This document shows, one piece after another, positions 28,017 through 38,899 of a DNA stretch of 64,000 bases. Made by a program: the position numbers and the translations under genes. The stretch comes from Rhizobium sp. 16-449-1b (GTDB lineage Bacteria; Pseudomonadota; Alphaproteobacteria; Rhizobiales; Rhizobiaceae), in NCBI RefSeq assembly GCF_017741935.1, contig NZ_JAGHMH010000007.1:1-64000 (forward strand), given 5' to 3'. Position 1 is the stretch's first letter; each line of letters begins with the position of its first letter. The notes under the pieces are model-generated. The model was not told the origin of the DNA. It searched no databases and worked only from the letters and a program-made list of their open reading frames with translations.

Positions 28017-29153
28017 TTGGACGATACTGCTGCCCTGAAGAAAACCCCGCTGCATGACCTGCATCTGTCGCTCGGCGCCCGCATGGTGCCCTTCGCGGGC
28101 TATGACATGCCGGTCCAATATCCGGCCGGTGTCATGAAGGAACATCTGCAGACCCGCGCAGCCGCCGGTCTCTTCGATGTGTCCCACATGGGCCAGGTCG
28201 TCATCAAGGCGAAGTCGGGCAAGTATGAGGACGTCGCACTCGCGCTCGAAAGCCTCGTTCCCGTCGATATTCTCGGCCTGGCCGAGGGACGCCAGCGCTA
28301 CGGCTTCTTCACCGACGACAATGGCGGCATTCTCGACGACCTGATGATCACCCATCTTGACGATCACCTCTTCGTCGTCGTCAACGCCGCCTGCAAGGAT
28401 GCCGACGTCGCGCACCTCAAGAAGCACCTCTCCGACACCTGTGACATCACCGTGCTCGACCGCGCGCTTATCGCGCTGCAGGGTCCGCGCGCCGTCGAGG
28501 CTCTTGCCGAACTGTGGGCCGATGTCGCCGCCATGAAGTTCATGGACGTGCGCCACTGCCGCCTGCACGACGTCTCCTGTCTTGTCTCGCGCTCCGGCTA
28601 TAGCGGTGAGGATGGCTACGAGATCTCGATCCCATCCGACATGGCCGTCGATGTCACCAAGCGGTTGCTCGAGCATCCCGACGTCGAGCCGATCGGCCTC
28701 GGCGCCCGCGACAGCCTGCGCCTCGAAGCCGGCCTCTGCCTCTACGGCAACGACATCGACACCACCACGACCCCCGTCGAGGCAGCCCTCGTCTGGGCCA
28801 TCCAGAAGGCCCGCAAATCAGGCGGCGCCCGTGCTGGCGGCTTCCCCGGCGCCGAGCGCATCCTCTCCGAACTCGACAACGGCGCCACCCGCCGCCGCGT
28901 CGGCCTGAAGCCCGACGGCAAGGCCCCGGTGCGCGGCCACGCCAAGCTTTATGCCGACCAGGACGGCAAGACCGAGATCGGCGAAGTGACGTCGGGCGGC
29001 TTCGGCCCAAGCGCCGAAGGTCCGGTCGCCATGGGCTACGTGCCGGTCGCCTCTAGTGACGTCGGAACGGTCGTCTACGCCGAGGTTCGCGGCAAGTACC
29101 TGCCGGTGACAGTCGCGGCCTTGCCCTTCGTCGCTCCGACCTACAAGCGATAA
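28017..29153 (+). CDS. gcvT: Glycine cleavage system T protein (aminomethyltransferase)
   Basis: The 378-residue folate-dependent aminomethyltransferase transfers the methylene of H-protein-bound aminomethyl to tetrahydrofolate, releasing ammonia. Conserved segments include FAGYDMPVQYPAG, DVSHMGQV, SGYSGEDGYE and RLEAGLCLYGND. The start is a TTG at 28017 preceded by CCGGAGG. No upstream in-frame ATG fits, and the first internal Met (residue 23) would cut the conserved N-terminus. It is followed by a 423-base palindrome-rich spacer before gcvH, while all three genes are co-directional and under the glycine riboswitch. Confidence 0.94.
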   Translation: MDDTAALKKTPLHDLHLSLGARMVPFAGYDMPVQYPAGVMKEHLQTRAAAGLFDVSHMGQVVIKAKSGKYEDVALALESLVPVDILGLAEGRQRYGFFTDDNGGILDDLMITHLDDHLFVVVNAACKDADVAHLKKHLSDTCDITVLDRALIALQGPRAVEALAELWADVAAMKFMDVRHCRLHDVSCLVSRSGYSGEDGYEISIPSDMAVDVTKRLLEHPDVEPIGLGARDSLRLEAGLCLYGNDIDTTTTPVEAALVWAIQKARKSGGARAGGFPGAERILSELDNGATRRRVGLKPDGKAPVRGHAKLYADQDGKTEIGEVTSGGFGPSAEGPVAMGYVPVASSDVGTVVYAEVRGKYLPVTVAALPFVAPTYKR

Positions 29154-29576
29154 GACCATGAGCGCGGCGGCGATCCATATCGTTGCACTGCCTGTTCAGG
29201 CGCACTGTTCGCAGGCCGCCGCCGCTGGCGTTGCGCGAGGATTACCCCCCTCTGCCCTGCCGGGCATCTCCCCCACAGGTGGGGAGATCGACCAGCGGCG
29301 GACGTCTCACCAAACGGTGAGCGTGGAGCGAGCGGGCGCTGTTAGCGTTGCGCGTGGGGTACCCCCCTCTGTCCTGCCGGACATCTCCCCCACAGGTGGG
29401 GAGATTGGCTGGGCGCATCCGCTCGCTCTACCTTCATTGTTTGGCGCTGCCCTCCCCACTCGCCGATCTCCCCCCTTGTGGGGGAGATGTCCGGCAGGAC
29501 AGAGGGGGGTATCGCCAGGCACAGCCTTGAGTACCTACACCACCCAAACACCCCATTCCCCAGAGAGGACCATCCC
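29154..29576. repeat. RIME-type palindrome cluster between gcvT and gcvH
   Basis: Three copies of a ~45-base palindromic element with core ATCTCCCCCACAGGTGGGGAGAT-like arms lie at 29244-29288 and 29361-29405 (same orientation) and 29464-29510 (inverted). The flanking text TCCTGCCGGACATCTCCC is shared. The arms form stable hairpins. A frame spanning the whole region (29158-29583) is a by-product of the repeats, not a gene. Confidence 0.85.
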
Positions 29577-29938
29577 ATGCTGAAATTCACCGAAGAACAC
29601 GAATGGCTGCAGATCGAAGCCGGTGTCGCCACCGTCGGCATCACCACCTATGCCGTCGAGCAGCTCGGCGATCTGGTGTTCGTGGAACTGCCTGAAGTCG
29701 GCGCCACCTTCGGCAAGAACGACAACGCGGCCACAGTCGAATCCGTCAAGGCCGCATCGGATGTCTACTGCCCGCTCGAAGGCGAGATCACCGAAGTGAA
29801 CCCGGCCATCGTCGCCGATCCGTCGCTGGTCAATTCCGACCCGCAGGGTGCCGGCTGGTTCTTCAAGCTGAAGCTCGCCAATTCAGCCGATGCCGACGGC
29901 CTGCTTGACGAAGCGGCCTACAAGGAGTTCACCGCGTA

Positions 29939-29939
<1 letters not shown>
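29577..29939 (+). CDS. gcvH: Glycine cleavage system H protein
   Basis: The 120-residue lipoyl carrier is the mobile arm that shuttles the aminomethyl group between P, T and L proteins. The lipoylation site is ESVKAASD, with the modified Lys at ~60. The start ATG at 29577 is preceded by AGAGAGGA. It ends TAA overlapping the gcvP ATG by one base (TAATG), indicating translational coupling. Confidence 0.97.
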
Positions 29940-32803
<2,864 letters not shown>

Positions 32804-32816
32804 GGATACGAGATCG

Positions 32817-32843
32817 AAACGCCCGGCTTTGTCCGGGCGTTTT
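32817..32843 (+). terminator. Terminator of the gcv operon
   Basis: The hairpin AAACGCCCGG / CCGGGCGTTTT with a short loop lies 14 bases after the gcvP stop codon. Confidence 0.9.
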
Positions 32844-32904
32844 GGTGTTTGGGGGATGGTTGATCCGTCGGGGACTGACGGACGAGGAGCGTGATACCCA
32901 TCAT

Positions 32905-33656
32905 CGCCAACCCATTGATCGAGCGCCACAATCCTCGCTCGACCGTCATCCTCGGGCTTGTCCCGAGGATCTGCCGACGCCCACCAAAACCGTTACGGTC
33001 ATGGACAAAACCACCGCCGGCACCCACGCCAATTTATCCGCACCCTTGCATTCCGAGCAACGTGCTTAGATCCTCGGCACGAGGCCGAGGATGACGCCGT
33101 GGGGATGCTAACGACCGGGAAAACATTGGACCAACGGCCGGAAGATTGACTAGGCAGCACGGCAAGCAAAACAAAAACCATACCACCGCCAACCCATTGA
33201 TATAGCATCACAATCCTCTCTCGACCGTCATCCTCGGGCTTGTCCCGAGGATCTGCCGACGCCCACCAAAACCGCTACGGTCATGGACAAAACCACCGCT
33301 GGCACCCACGTCAATTCATCCGCACTGTTGCATTCCGAGCGACGTGCTTAGATCCTCGGCACGAGGCCGAGGATGACGCCGTGGGGATGCTAACGACCGG
33401 GAAAACATTGGACCAACGGCCGGAAGATTGACTAGGCAGCACGGCAAGCAAAACAAAAACCATACCACCGCCAACCCATTGATCGAGAATCACAATCCTC
33501 TCTCGACCGTCATCCTCGGGCTTGTCCCGAGGATCTGCCGACGCCCACCAAAACCGCTACGGTCATGGACAAAACCACCGCTGGCACCCACGTCAATTCA
33601 TCCGCACGGTTGCATTCCGGGCGACGTGCTTAGATCCTCGGGACAAGCCCGAGGAA
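32905..33656. repeat. 282-bp tandem repeat array with internal REP palindromes
   Basis: Successive copies of the landmark GACCGTCATCCTCGGGC begin at 32941, 33223 and 33505, an exact 282-base period, with about 2.7 near-identical units. Each unit contains one palindrome (CATCCTCGGGCTTGTCCCGAGGAT) and one divergent copy (GATCCTCGGCACGAGGCCGAGGAT). The last partial unit ends with a hybrid palindrome near 33630-33656. Because 282 is a multiple of three, short open frames recur in each unit; they are not genes. Confidence 0.93.
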
Positions 33657-33738
33657 GACGCCGTGGGTATGGACAGATCGAGGATCTGCCAGCAACCGTC
33701 AACCAACACCCGACAACCAACAGGAAGCCAAAACCCCA

Positions 33739-34386
33739 ATGCCCGACCTCCAAGGCTTCCACTACCGCGCGACCTCATCCACCGACACCCGCCCGCCGTT
33801 CCTCCTCCTGCATGGCAGCAGCCGCGACGAGACCGAACTCCCGCCGCTGGCAGAGACGGCCGCCCCCGGCTGGCCATACCTGTCGCTGCGCGGCCCGATC
33901 CCCTGGGAGAGCGGCTACGCCTTCTTCCGCCGCAACCCCGACCGCACCCTCGACCAAAACGACCTCGCGCTCCAGACCGAGCGCCTGCACACCTTTATCC
34001 ACGCAGCCCTCGAGACCGGCCTGATCGCCCGTCCACCCATCCTCCTCGGATTCTCCAACGGCGCCATCATCGCCGCCTCCCTGATGATCCGCGATCCCGA
34101 TATCGTGGCCGGCGCCATCCTCATCCGCCCGCTCTCGCCCGATCCCGACGCGATCGTCCCGCACATGCCGACTAAGCCCGTCCTCATCCTCTCCGGCGAC
34201 CGCGACGACCGCCGTTCCCCCGAGGACGCCGTCGCAATCACCAGGCAGTTCCAGACGGCCGGCGCCGACGTCACCAGCCATTCATCATCCACCGGCCACC
34301 ACCTCCACGACGACGAACCCGCCATCATCCGCCAATGGCTGGCGTCGCGCGTCTTTCCGCTTGCCCACGCCCGCCCGCCGCTTTAA
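33739..34386 (+). CDS. Alpha/beta hydrolase (phospholipase/carboxylesterase type)
   Basis: The 215-residue hydrolase has the nucleophile elbow GFSNGA (Ser ~107), an oxyanion-side LLLHGSS and a probable catalytic Asp in LSGDRDDRRSPED. The His is in GHHLHDDE. This matches small serine esterases of the carboxylesterase/phospholipase family. The substrate is unknown. It starts 80 bases after the repeat array; DUF982 follows on the same strand. Confidence 0.85.
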   Translation: MPDLQGFHYRATSSTDTRPPFLLLHGSSRDETELPPLAETAAPGWPYLSLRGPIPWESGYAFFRRNPDRTLDQNDLALQTERLHTFIHAALETGLIARPPILLGFSNGAIIAASLMIRDPDIVAGAILIRPLSPDPDAIVPHMPTKPVLILSGDRDDRRSPEDAVAITRQFQTAGADVTSHSSSTGHHLHDDEPAIIRQWLASRVFPLAHARPPL

Positions 34387-34426
34387 GCAGGCCGCCACGC
34401 GACAACAGACAACAGGCGACCAGTCA

Positions 34427-34699
34427 ATGGCAAAATCCGACGGCGATCTCACCCAGCAGCCCTGGCCGAAGCCCGTCATGCTGGCGCTCGAAGAACCCGG
34501 CCAGTACGTCACCATCGCGACCACCCAGGCCGCTTCATGGGCGATGATCGAGGACTGGCCAACGGAAGACGGCCCCGCGCTCGACAAGGCGCTTCTCGTC
34601 TGCGCCGACGTCATCAAGGGCAAGCGCAGTAACGAGGACGCCCGCAAGGCCTTCATCGCAGCCGCCATCGAGGCAGGCATCGATATCAAGAAGGACTGA
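34427..34699 (+). CDS. DUF982 family small protein (90 aa)
   Basis: The 90-residue protein matches the DUF982 pattern seen in rhizobia: an N-terminal VMLALEEPGQYVTIATTQAA beta-alpha unit, a central WPTEDG motif and a C-terminal KGKRSNEDARKAFIAAAIEAG helix. The function is unknown. The start at 34427 follows the short spacer after the esterase gene. Often several paralogues exist per rhizobial genome. Confidence 0.85.
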   Translation: MAKSDGDLTQQPWPKPVMLALEEPGQYVTIATTQAASWAMIEDWPTEDGPALDKALLVCADVIKGKRSNEDARKAFIAAAIEAGIDIKKD

Positions 34700-34711
34700 G
34701 CAGCTAGGCTG

Positions 34712-35185
34712 TCACTCGGTCGGCACGTCAAGCGGCGGCCCGAGAAACTCCACGTCCCACTTTCCGGCGAATAGATTGAGCGCCGCCGTATCCGGCCGCC
34801 CGTCGCGCATGACATCGGCAAGCCCGAGGAAGAAGGCCCGCGCATCGAGCCCGGGCGCAATCAGGATATACTGCCGCGCCGGCCGGTCGGTGACATTGAC
34901 GAAGGCATGCGCCGCACCACCCGGCACGGTCACGACATCGCCCTCCTCGGCGTAAAACTGCACGCCATCCACCTCGAACAGATACCGCCCCTCCATCACC
35001 CGGAAGACCTCGGTCTCCTTGTGCCGATGGCGCGGCGGACCGAAGCCGGGCGCATTGACCGTGTCGATGAAACAGAACTCTCCATCCGTCGTGGACGGAT
35101 CGACCCGCACGCCGAGCTCCAGCCCGATCGCCGGTATCTTGATGACCTCCTCGGTCGATTTGGAATGAGACGTCTGGATGGCCAT
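34712..35185 (-). CDS. Cupin domain protein
   Basis: The 157-residue single-cupin protein has the two cupin motifs: RHRHKETEVFRVMEG (metal His/His/Glu) and the downstream PGGAAHAFVN. It is probably a metal-binding enzyme or sensor; the reaction is unknown. The ATG at 35185 is preferred; an upstream ATG (35215) would add non-conserved residues. It is convergent with DUF982, 12 bases from its stop. Confidence 0.87.
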   Translation of the reverse strand: MAIQTSHSKSTEEVIKIPAIGLELGVRVDPSTTDGEFCFIDTVNAPGFGPPRHRHKETEVFRVMEGRYLFEVDGVQFYAEEGDVVTVPGGAAHAFVNVTDRPARQYILIAPGLDARAFFLGLADVMRDGRPDTAALNLFAGKWDVEFLGPPLDVPTE

Positions 35186-35403
35186 GGCAGATTGTCCTCG
35201 GGTGGATTGAGACATGTGGCGCAACAGATTGCAGGCAAAAGCCCTATCAAGCTGCCGCCCGCGCCGCCAGCCTCCACAGCAAAAACATGCACGCACCACG
35301 CGCCAAGCGCCACATCGCAAACGCTTGATACCCGCTGAGATTGCTCTAATCTTCCCTAGTCCGCATGTTCACGCCGCTTTTCATACAGCCGAGGGAGCAC
35401 TGC

Positions 35404-35592
35404 ATGTCGCCTGTTGTCAGCATGATCGCCCGGGAAACAGCGCTTTCCGCCCTGATATCCGCCGTCGCCGTCATCGGCCTGCCGAAGTTCTTCCACGCCG
35501 ACGCGCCGGTCAATTATCCGCTGGCATTCGGCGTCTTCGCGCTGATGTCGCTCGCCTTCGCCGCCTACGAACTCCTCGTGCGCCGCCGCTAG
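35404..35592 (+). CDS. Small membrane protein (62 aa)
   Basis: A 62-residue ORF with two predicted membrane segments (residues ~10-30 and ~40-57) and a basic C-terminus (LLVRRR). Purine-rich GAGGGAG lies just before the ATG. I know of no family. The gene precedes the ABC exporter by 74 bases on the same strand. Confidence 0.6.
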   Translation: MSPVVSMIARETALSALISAVAVIGLPKFFHADAPVNYPLAFGVFALMSLAFAAYELLVRRR

Positions 35593-35666
35593 TCACCACC
35601 TGAAGACATGATGCCCGCCGGGACTGTCTGCATGCGCCCGTCATCCCCCAACAGACCCGAGAGCCG

Positions 35667-37520
35667 ATGTCGATTTCAGATGCGATCTACCGCCCCTTCG
35701 AGCGCCTGATCCGGCCGCTCGACATCCCCTACCGGCCGCTGCCGTCGAAGGGACCGGTCGCCGTCCTCCTGCACTTCGTCTCGATGTTCCGGGGCGTACT
35801 GATCGCGCTGGCGCTCTCATCCATGGCCATCGAGGCGATGAACCTGACCATGGTCTGGGGCCTCTCCGTCATCGTCGACGGCGTCACGCAAAAGGGCGCG
35901 GCGACCTTCCTCCGCGATGAATGGCCGTTCCTGACCTTCCTCGGCCTGCTGATCTTCCCGGCCATGCCGATCGCCTCCTTTCTCGTCAACACGCTGACCT
36001 CGCACACGCTTGGCGTCGGCATGCCCGCCGCCATCCAGTGGCAGGGGCACAAGGCGGTGGAGCGCCAGGACCTCGCTTTCTTCCACGATCTCTATGCCGG
36101 CCAGGTCGCCTCGCGGCTGCAGCAGGTGTCGTCGGCCGTGCAGCAGCAGATCATCGCCGCATTCCAGTCGATCCCGCGTTTCCTGTTGCAGATGGTCGGC
36201 TCGGTGGTGCTGCTCAGCGCACTCTCCTGGCAACTCGCACTGCCCGCCGCCATCTGGATGGCGCTCAACGTCGCGCTGGCGGTCAAGATGGCGCCCGTCT
36301 TCACCGAGCGCTCGCGCAGCACCGCCAAGCAGCGCAGTCTTGTCGCCGGCGCCATCACCGATCTCTACACCAACATGCAGATGATCAAGCAGTTCGCCGC
36401 CGAAGACAGCGAGGCTGGCGCGATCCGCCGCGTCATCGGCAAGTCGGTCAGCACCCAGCACAGCGAGCAGCGGATCTATCGCACCTCCGAGCTCATCGTC
36501 GTGGCGCTGAACATGCTGCTCTGGCTGGCGATGGTCTCGATCGGCTTCACCGGTCTCGTGCATCAGTTCCTGACGATCGGCGAGTTCGTCGGCGCCATCT
36601 ATGTGCTCCACCGCCTCTCCGGCCACACCTTCACCTTCCTGCAGATGGGCCAGCAGATCTTCCAGGCGATCGGCACGATCAAGGACGCCATGCCCGTCAT
36701 GACGACCCCACCCACCATCACCGACCGCGAAGGTGCAGTCGATCTCTCCGTCACCCGAGGCGAAATCCGCTTCGACGACGTGAGCTTCTCCTACAAGACC
36801 GGCAAACCGGTCATCGAAAACCTCGCACTCACCGTCCACCCCGGCGAAAAAGTCGGCCTCGTCGGCCTCTCCGGCGCCGGAAAGACGACGCTGGTCAGCC
36901 TCCTCCTGCGCTTCTACGACATCGGCTCGGGCACTATTCGCATCGACGGGCAGGACATCCGCGACATCACCCAGGCAAGCCTGCGACGCAACATCGGCGT
37001 CATCGCGCAGGACGTGGCGATGCTACACCGCTCGGTCGGCGACAACATCCGCTACGGCCGGCCGGAAGCCGCACGCGCCGAGATCGAGGAGGCGGCGGAA
37101 ACGGCGAGCGCCGACGCCTTCATCGCCGAACTACGCGACGCGGACGGCCGCAAGGGCTACGACGCCTATGTCGGCGACCGCGGCATCAAGCTCTCCGGCG
37201 GCCAGCGCCAGCGCGTGGCAATCGCCCGCGTGCTGTTGAAGGACGCGCCGATCCTCGTTCTCGACGAAGCAACCTCGGCGCTCGACAGCGAATCCGAAGC
37301 CGCCATCCAGGAAAAGCTCGACCTCGTCATGCGCGGCAAGACGGTGATCGCCATCGCCCACCGCCTCTCCACCATCGCCATGATGGACCGCATCGTCGTG
37401 CTCGATCAGGGCCGCATCATCGAGCAAGGGAGCCCGGCGGAACTCGCCGAAGGCGACGGCCTCTTCGCCCGCCTCTGGAAACGCCAGACCGGCGGCTTCA
37501 TCCCCGAGGAGATCGGCTAG
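35667..37520 (+). CDS. ABC exporter, fused permease and ATPase
   Basis: The 617-residue type IV ABC half-transporter has an N-terminal six-helix transmembrane domain (~35-330) and a C-terminal nucleotide-binding domain. The NBD has Walker A GLSGAGKTT, the signature LSGGQRQR, Walker B ILVLDEA and the switch His in AHRLST. Such proteins homodimerise to export lipids, drugs or peptides. Substrate unknown. It ends 9 bases before the convergent CCC1-like gene. Confidence 0.93.
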   Translation: MSISDAIYRPFERLIRPLDIPYRPLPSKGPVAVLLHFVSMFRGVLIALALSSMAIEAMNLTMVWGLSVIVDGVTQKGAATFLRDEWPFLTFLGLLIFPAMPIASFLVNTLTSHTLGVGMPAAIQWQGHKAVERQDLAFFHDLYAGQVASRLQQVSSAVQQQIIAAFQSIPRFLLQMVGSVVLLSALSWQLALPAAIWMALNVALAVKMAPVFTERSRSTAKQRSLVAGAITDLYTNMQMIKQFAAEDSEAGAIRRVIGKSVSTQHSEQRIYRTSELIVVALNMLLWLAMVSIGFTGLVHQFLTIGEFVGAIYVLHRLSGHTFTFLQMGQQIFQAIGTIKDAMPVMTTPPTITDREGAVDLSVTRGEIRFDDVSFSYKTGKPVIENLALTVHPGEKVGLVGLSGAGKTTLVSLLLRFYDIGSGTIRIDGQDIRDITQASLRRNIGVIAQDVAMLHRSVGDNIRYGRPEAARAEIEEAAETASADAFIAELRDADGRKGYDAYVGDRGIKLSGGQRQRVAIARVLLKDAPILVLDEATSALDSESEAAIQEKLDLVMRGKTVIAIAHRLSTIAMMDRIVVLDQGRIIEQGSPAELAEGDGLFARLWKRQTGGFIPEEIG

Positions 37521-37529
37521 GTCGGTGTC

Positions 37530-38288
37530 TCACCCGCCCAGCGCCACGGCAATGCCCACCATCACCAGCCCAAGGCACGTCATGGTCACACCCGCATAAA
37601 GCGGCCGCCCGCCGGAAAAGCGCGCCCAGGCATAGCCGGTGAAAAACAGAAGCCCGATCAGCAGCAGGTTGCTCACCCGCAACCCGCGCTCGGCACTGTC
37701 GATCAGAAAGAACGGGATCACCGCGGGAACAGCCGTTGCCGCGACCAGAAAGAACACCGCCACCGCCGCACGCAGATCGCTTCCCGTCAACGAAACCCTC
37801 GATGGTTCGGACCTGATAGCAAGCGCCAGCAGTGACCGGTAGAGCGCCTCCGCATCGGCGCTGTCGACCGCAAGCGCCGTCCCCTCGGTCGGAAACTCGT
37901 TGCGGATCACGGCAAGCGCCGTGGTCTCGTCCCGCGCCGCCCTGACCTGCCGAAACAGGTGCAACCGCCTGCTCCTGAAAAACGTCGTGCCCAATATGCG
38001 CAAGACCGCATCAATAATGCCCCATGCGACATTGCATCCGAGTGTGGAGATGACCAGCCCGCGAACATCAAGCCCCTCCTCCTGCATCACCAGCCGCGAC
38101 CCCACCGTCCAGGTCAGCGCCATGATCAGCCCGAAGAGCACTTCGGCAAGCGCGTCGCCGGGATCGAGATCGTCGAAGATGGATGAGATCGTCTTCAGCG
38201 CCACGGCATCGTTCCAACCGGCAACCTCCACCCGTCGCCCTGCCGGGATGCGACGGCGCAATATGGTCGAAATGGGCGATCTCTTCAT
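37530..38288 (-). CDS. VIT1/CCC1-like membrane protein
   Basis: The 252-residue protein has a short N-terminal soluble stretch and about five hydrophobic segments: LFGLIMALTWTVG (~50), GCNVAWGIIDAVL (~85), AVAVFFLVAATAVPAVIPFFL (~175), SNLLLIGLLFFTGYA (~205) and a terminal helix. It resembles divergent members of the VIT/CCC1 iron/manganese transporter family. This assignment is moderate. It is convergent with the ABC exporter. Confidence 0.7.
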   Translation of the reverse strand: MKRSPISTILRRRIPAGRRVEVAGWNDAVALKTISSIFDDLDPGDALAEVLFGLIMALTWTVGSRLVMQEEGLDVRGLVISTLGCNVAWGIIDAVLRILGTTFFRSRRLHLFRQVRAARDETTALAVIRNEFPTEGTALAVDSADAEALYRSLLALAIRSEPSRVSLTGSDLRAAVAVFFLVAATAVPAVIPFFLIDSAERGLRVSNLLLIGLLFFTGYAWARFSGGRPLYAGVTMTCLGLVMVGIAVALGG

Positions 38289-38899
38289 TGAGTGGGATCA
38301 AGGCACGAGCCGAAGGATGATGGTCGAGAGCGGGAACGGCGTTCGTAACCTATTGAAGTGGCCAAGCTTTCCTCATGCTCCGCGTCATCCTCGGCCTTTG
38401 TGCCGAGGATCTAAGCACGTGGCCCGGAATGCAACGGTCATGGATATCCATCCGAGCCAAAATCCATGCACGTACAGCCCAGACCACCCCTCGGCAGATC
38501 CTCTGGACGAGCCCGAAGGATGATGGTCGAGAGTGGGAACGAAGCTCGTAAAAAACTGAAATTGCTGAGCTTTCCTTTTGCTCGACGTCATCCTCGGCCT
38601 TTGTGCCGAGGATCTAAGCACGTCTCCAGGAATGCAACGGTCATGGATCATCCATCCGAGCCAAAATCCATGCACGTACAGTCCAGACCAACCCTCGGCA
38701 GATCCTCGGGACGAGCCCGAGGATGACGTCGCGAATGGGGATTACACCGCGAAAACAACATGTTGGAAGGTTCCACTCTGATCGCATCCCCCACAACGCT
38801 CGCCGCCTCGGCTGCCCGTCGCGTCCCGCCCCAGCACAAAACGCAAAACGCCCGAACCAAAGGTCCGGGCGCCCGCTCATTCAGCCTGCGAAGCCGTCC
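38289..38899. repeat. REP palindrome array, 203-bp period
   Basis: The landmark GTCATCCTCGGCCTTTGTGCC starts at 38384 and again at 38587, a period of 203 bases. Both copies are followed by CGAGGATCTAAGCACGT and by closely similar unique-looking text (GAATGCAACGGTCATGGAT, CCGAGCCAAAATCCATGC). A further half element is at about 38300-38330 and a closing palindrome at 38700-38727. No gene is seen in the 611-base interval; ORFs in it come from the repeats. Confidence 0.87.

Noticed and set aside
29158..29583. 141-codon plus-strand ORF
   Set aside because: Built of RIME-like palindromes; no RBS and no family.
32905..33656. CRISPR array
   Set aside because: Repeats are ~282 bases with diverged palindromes, not short identical repeats with unique spacers, and no cas genes are present.
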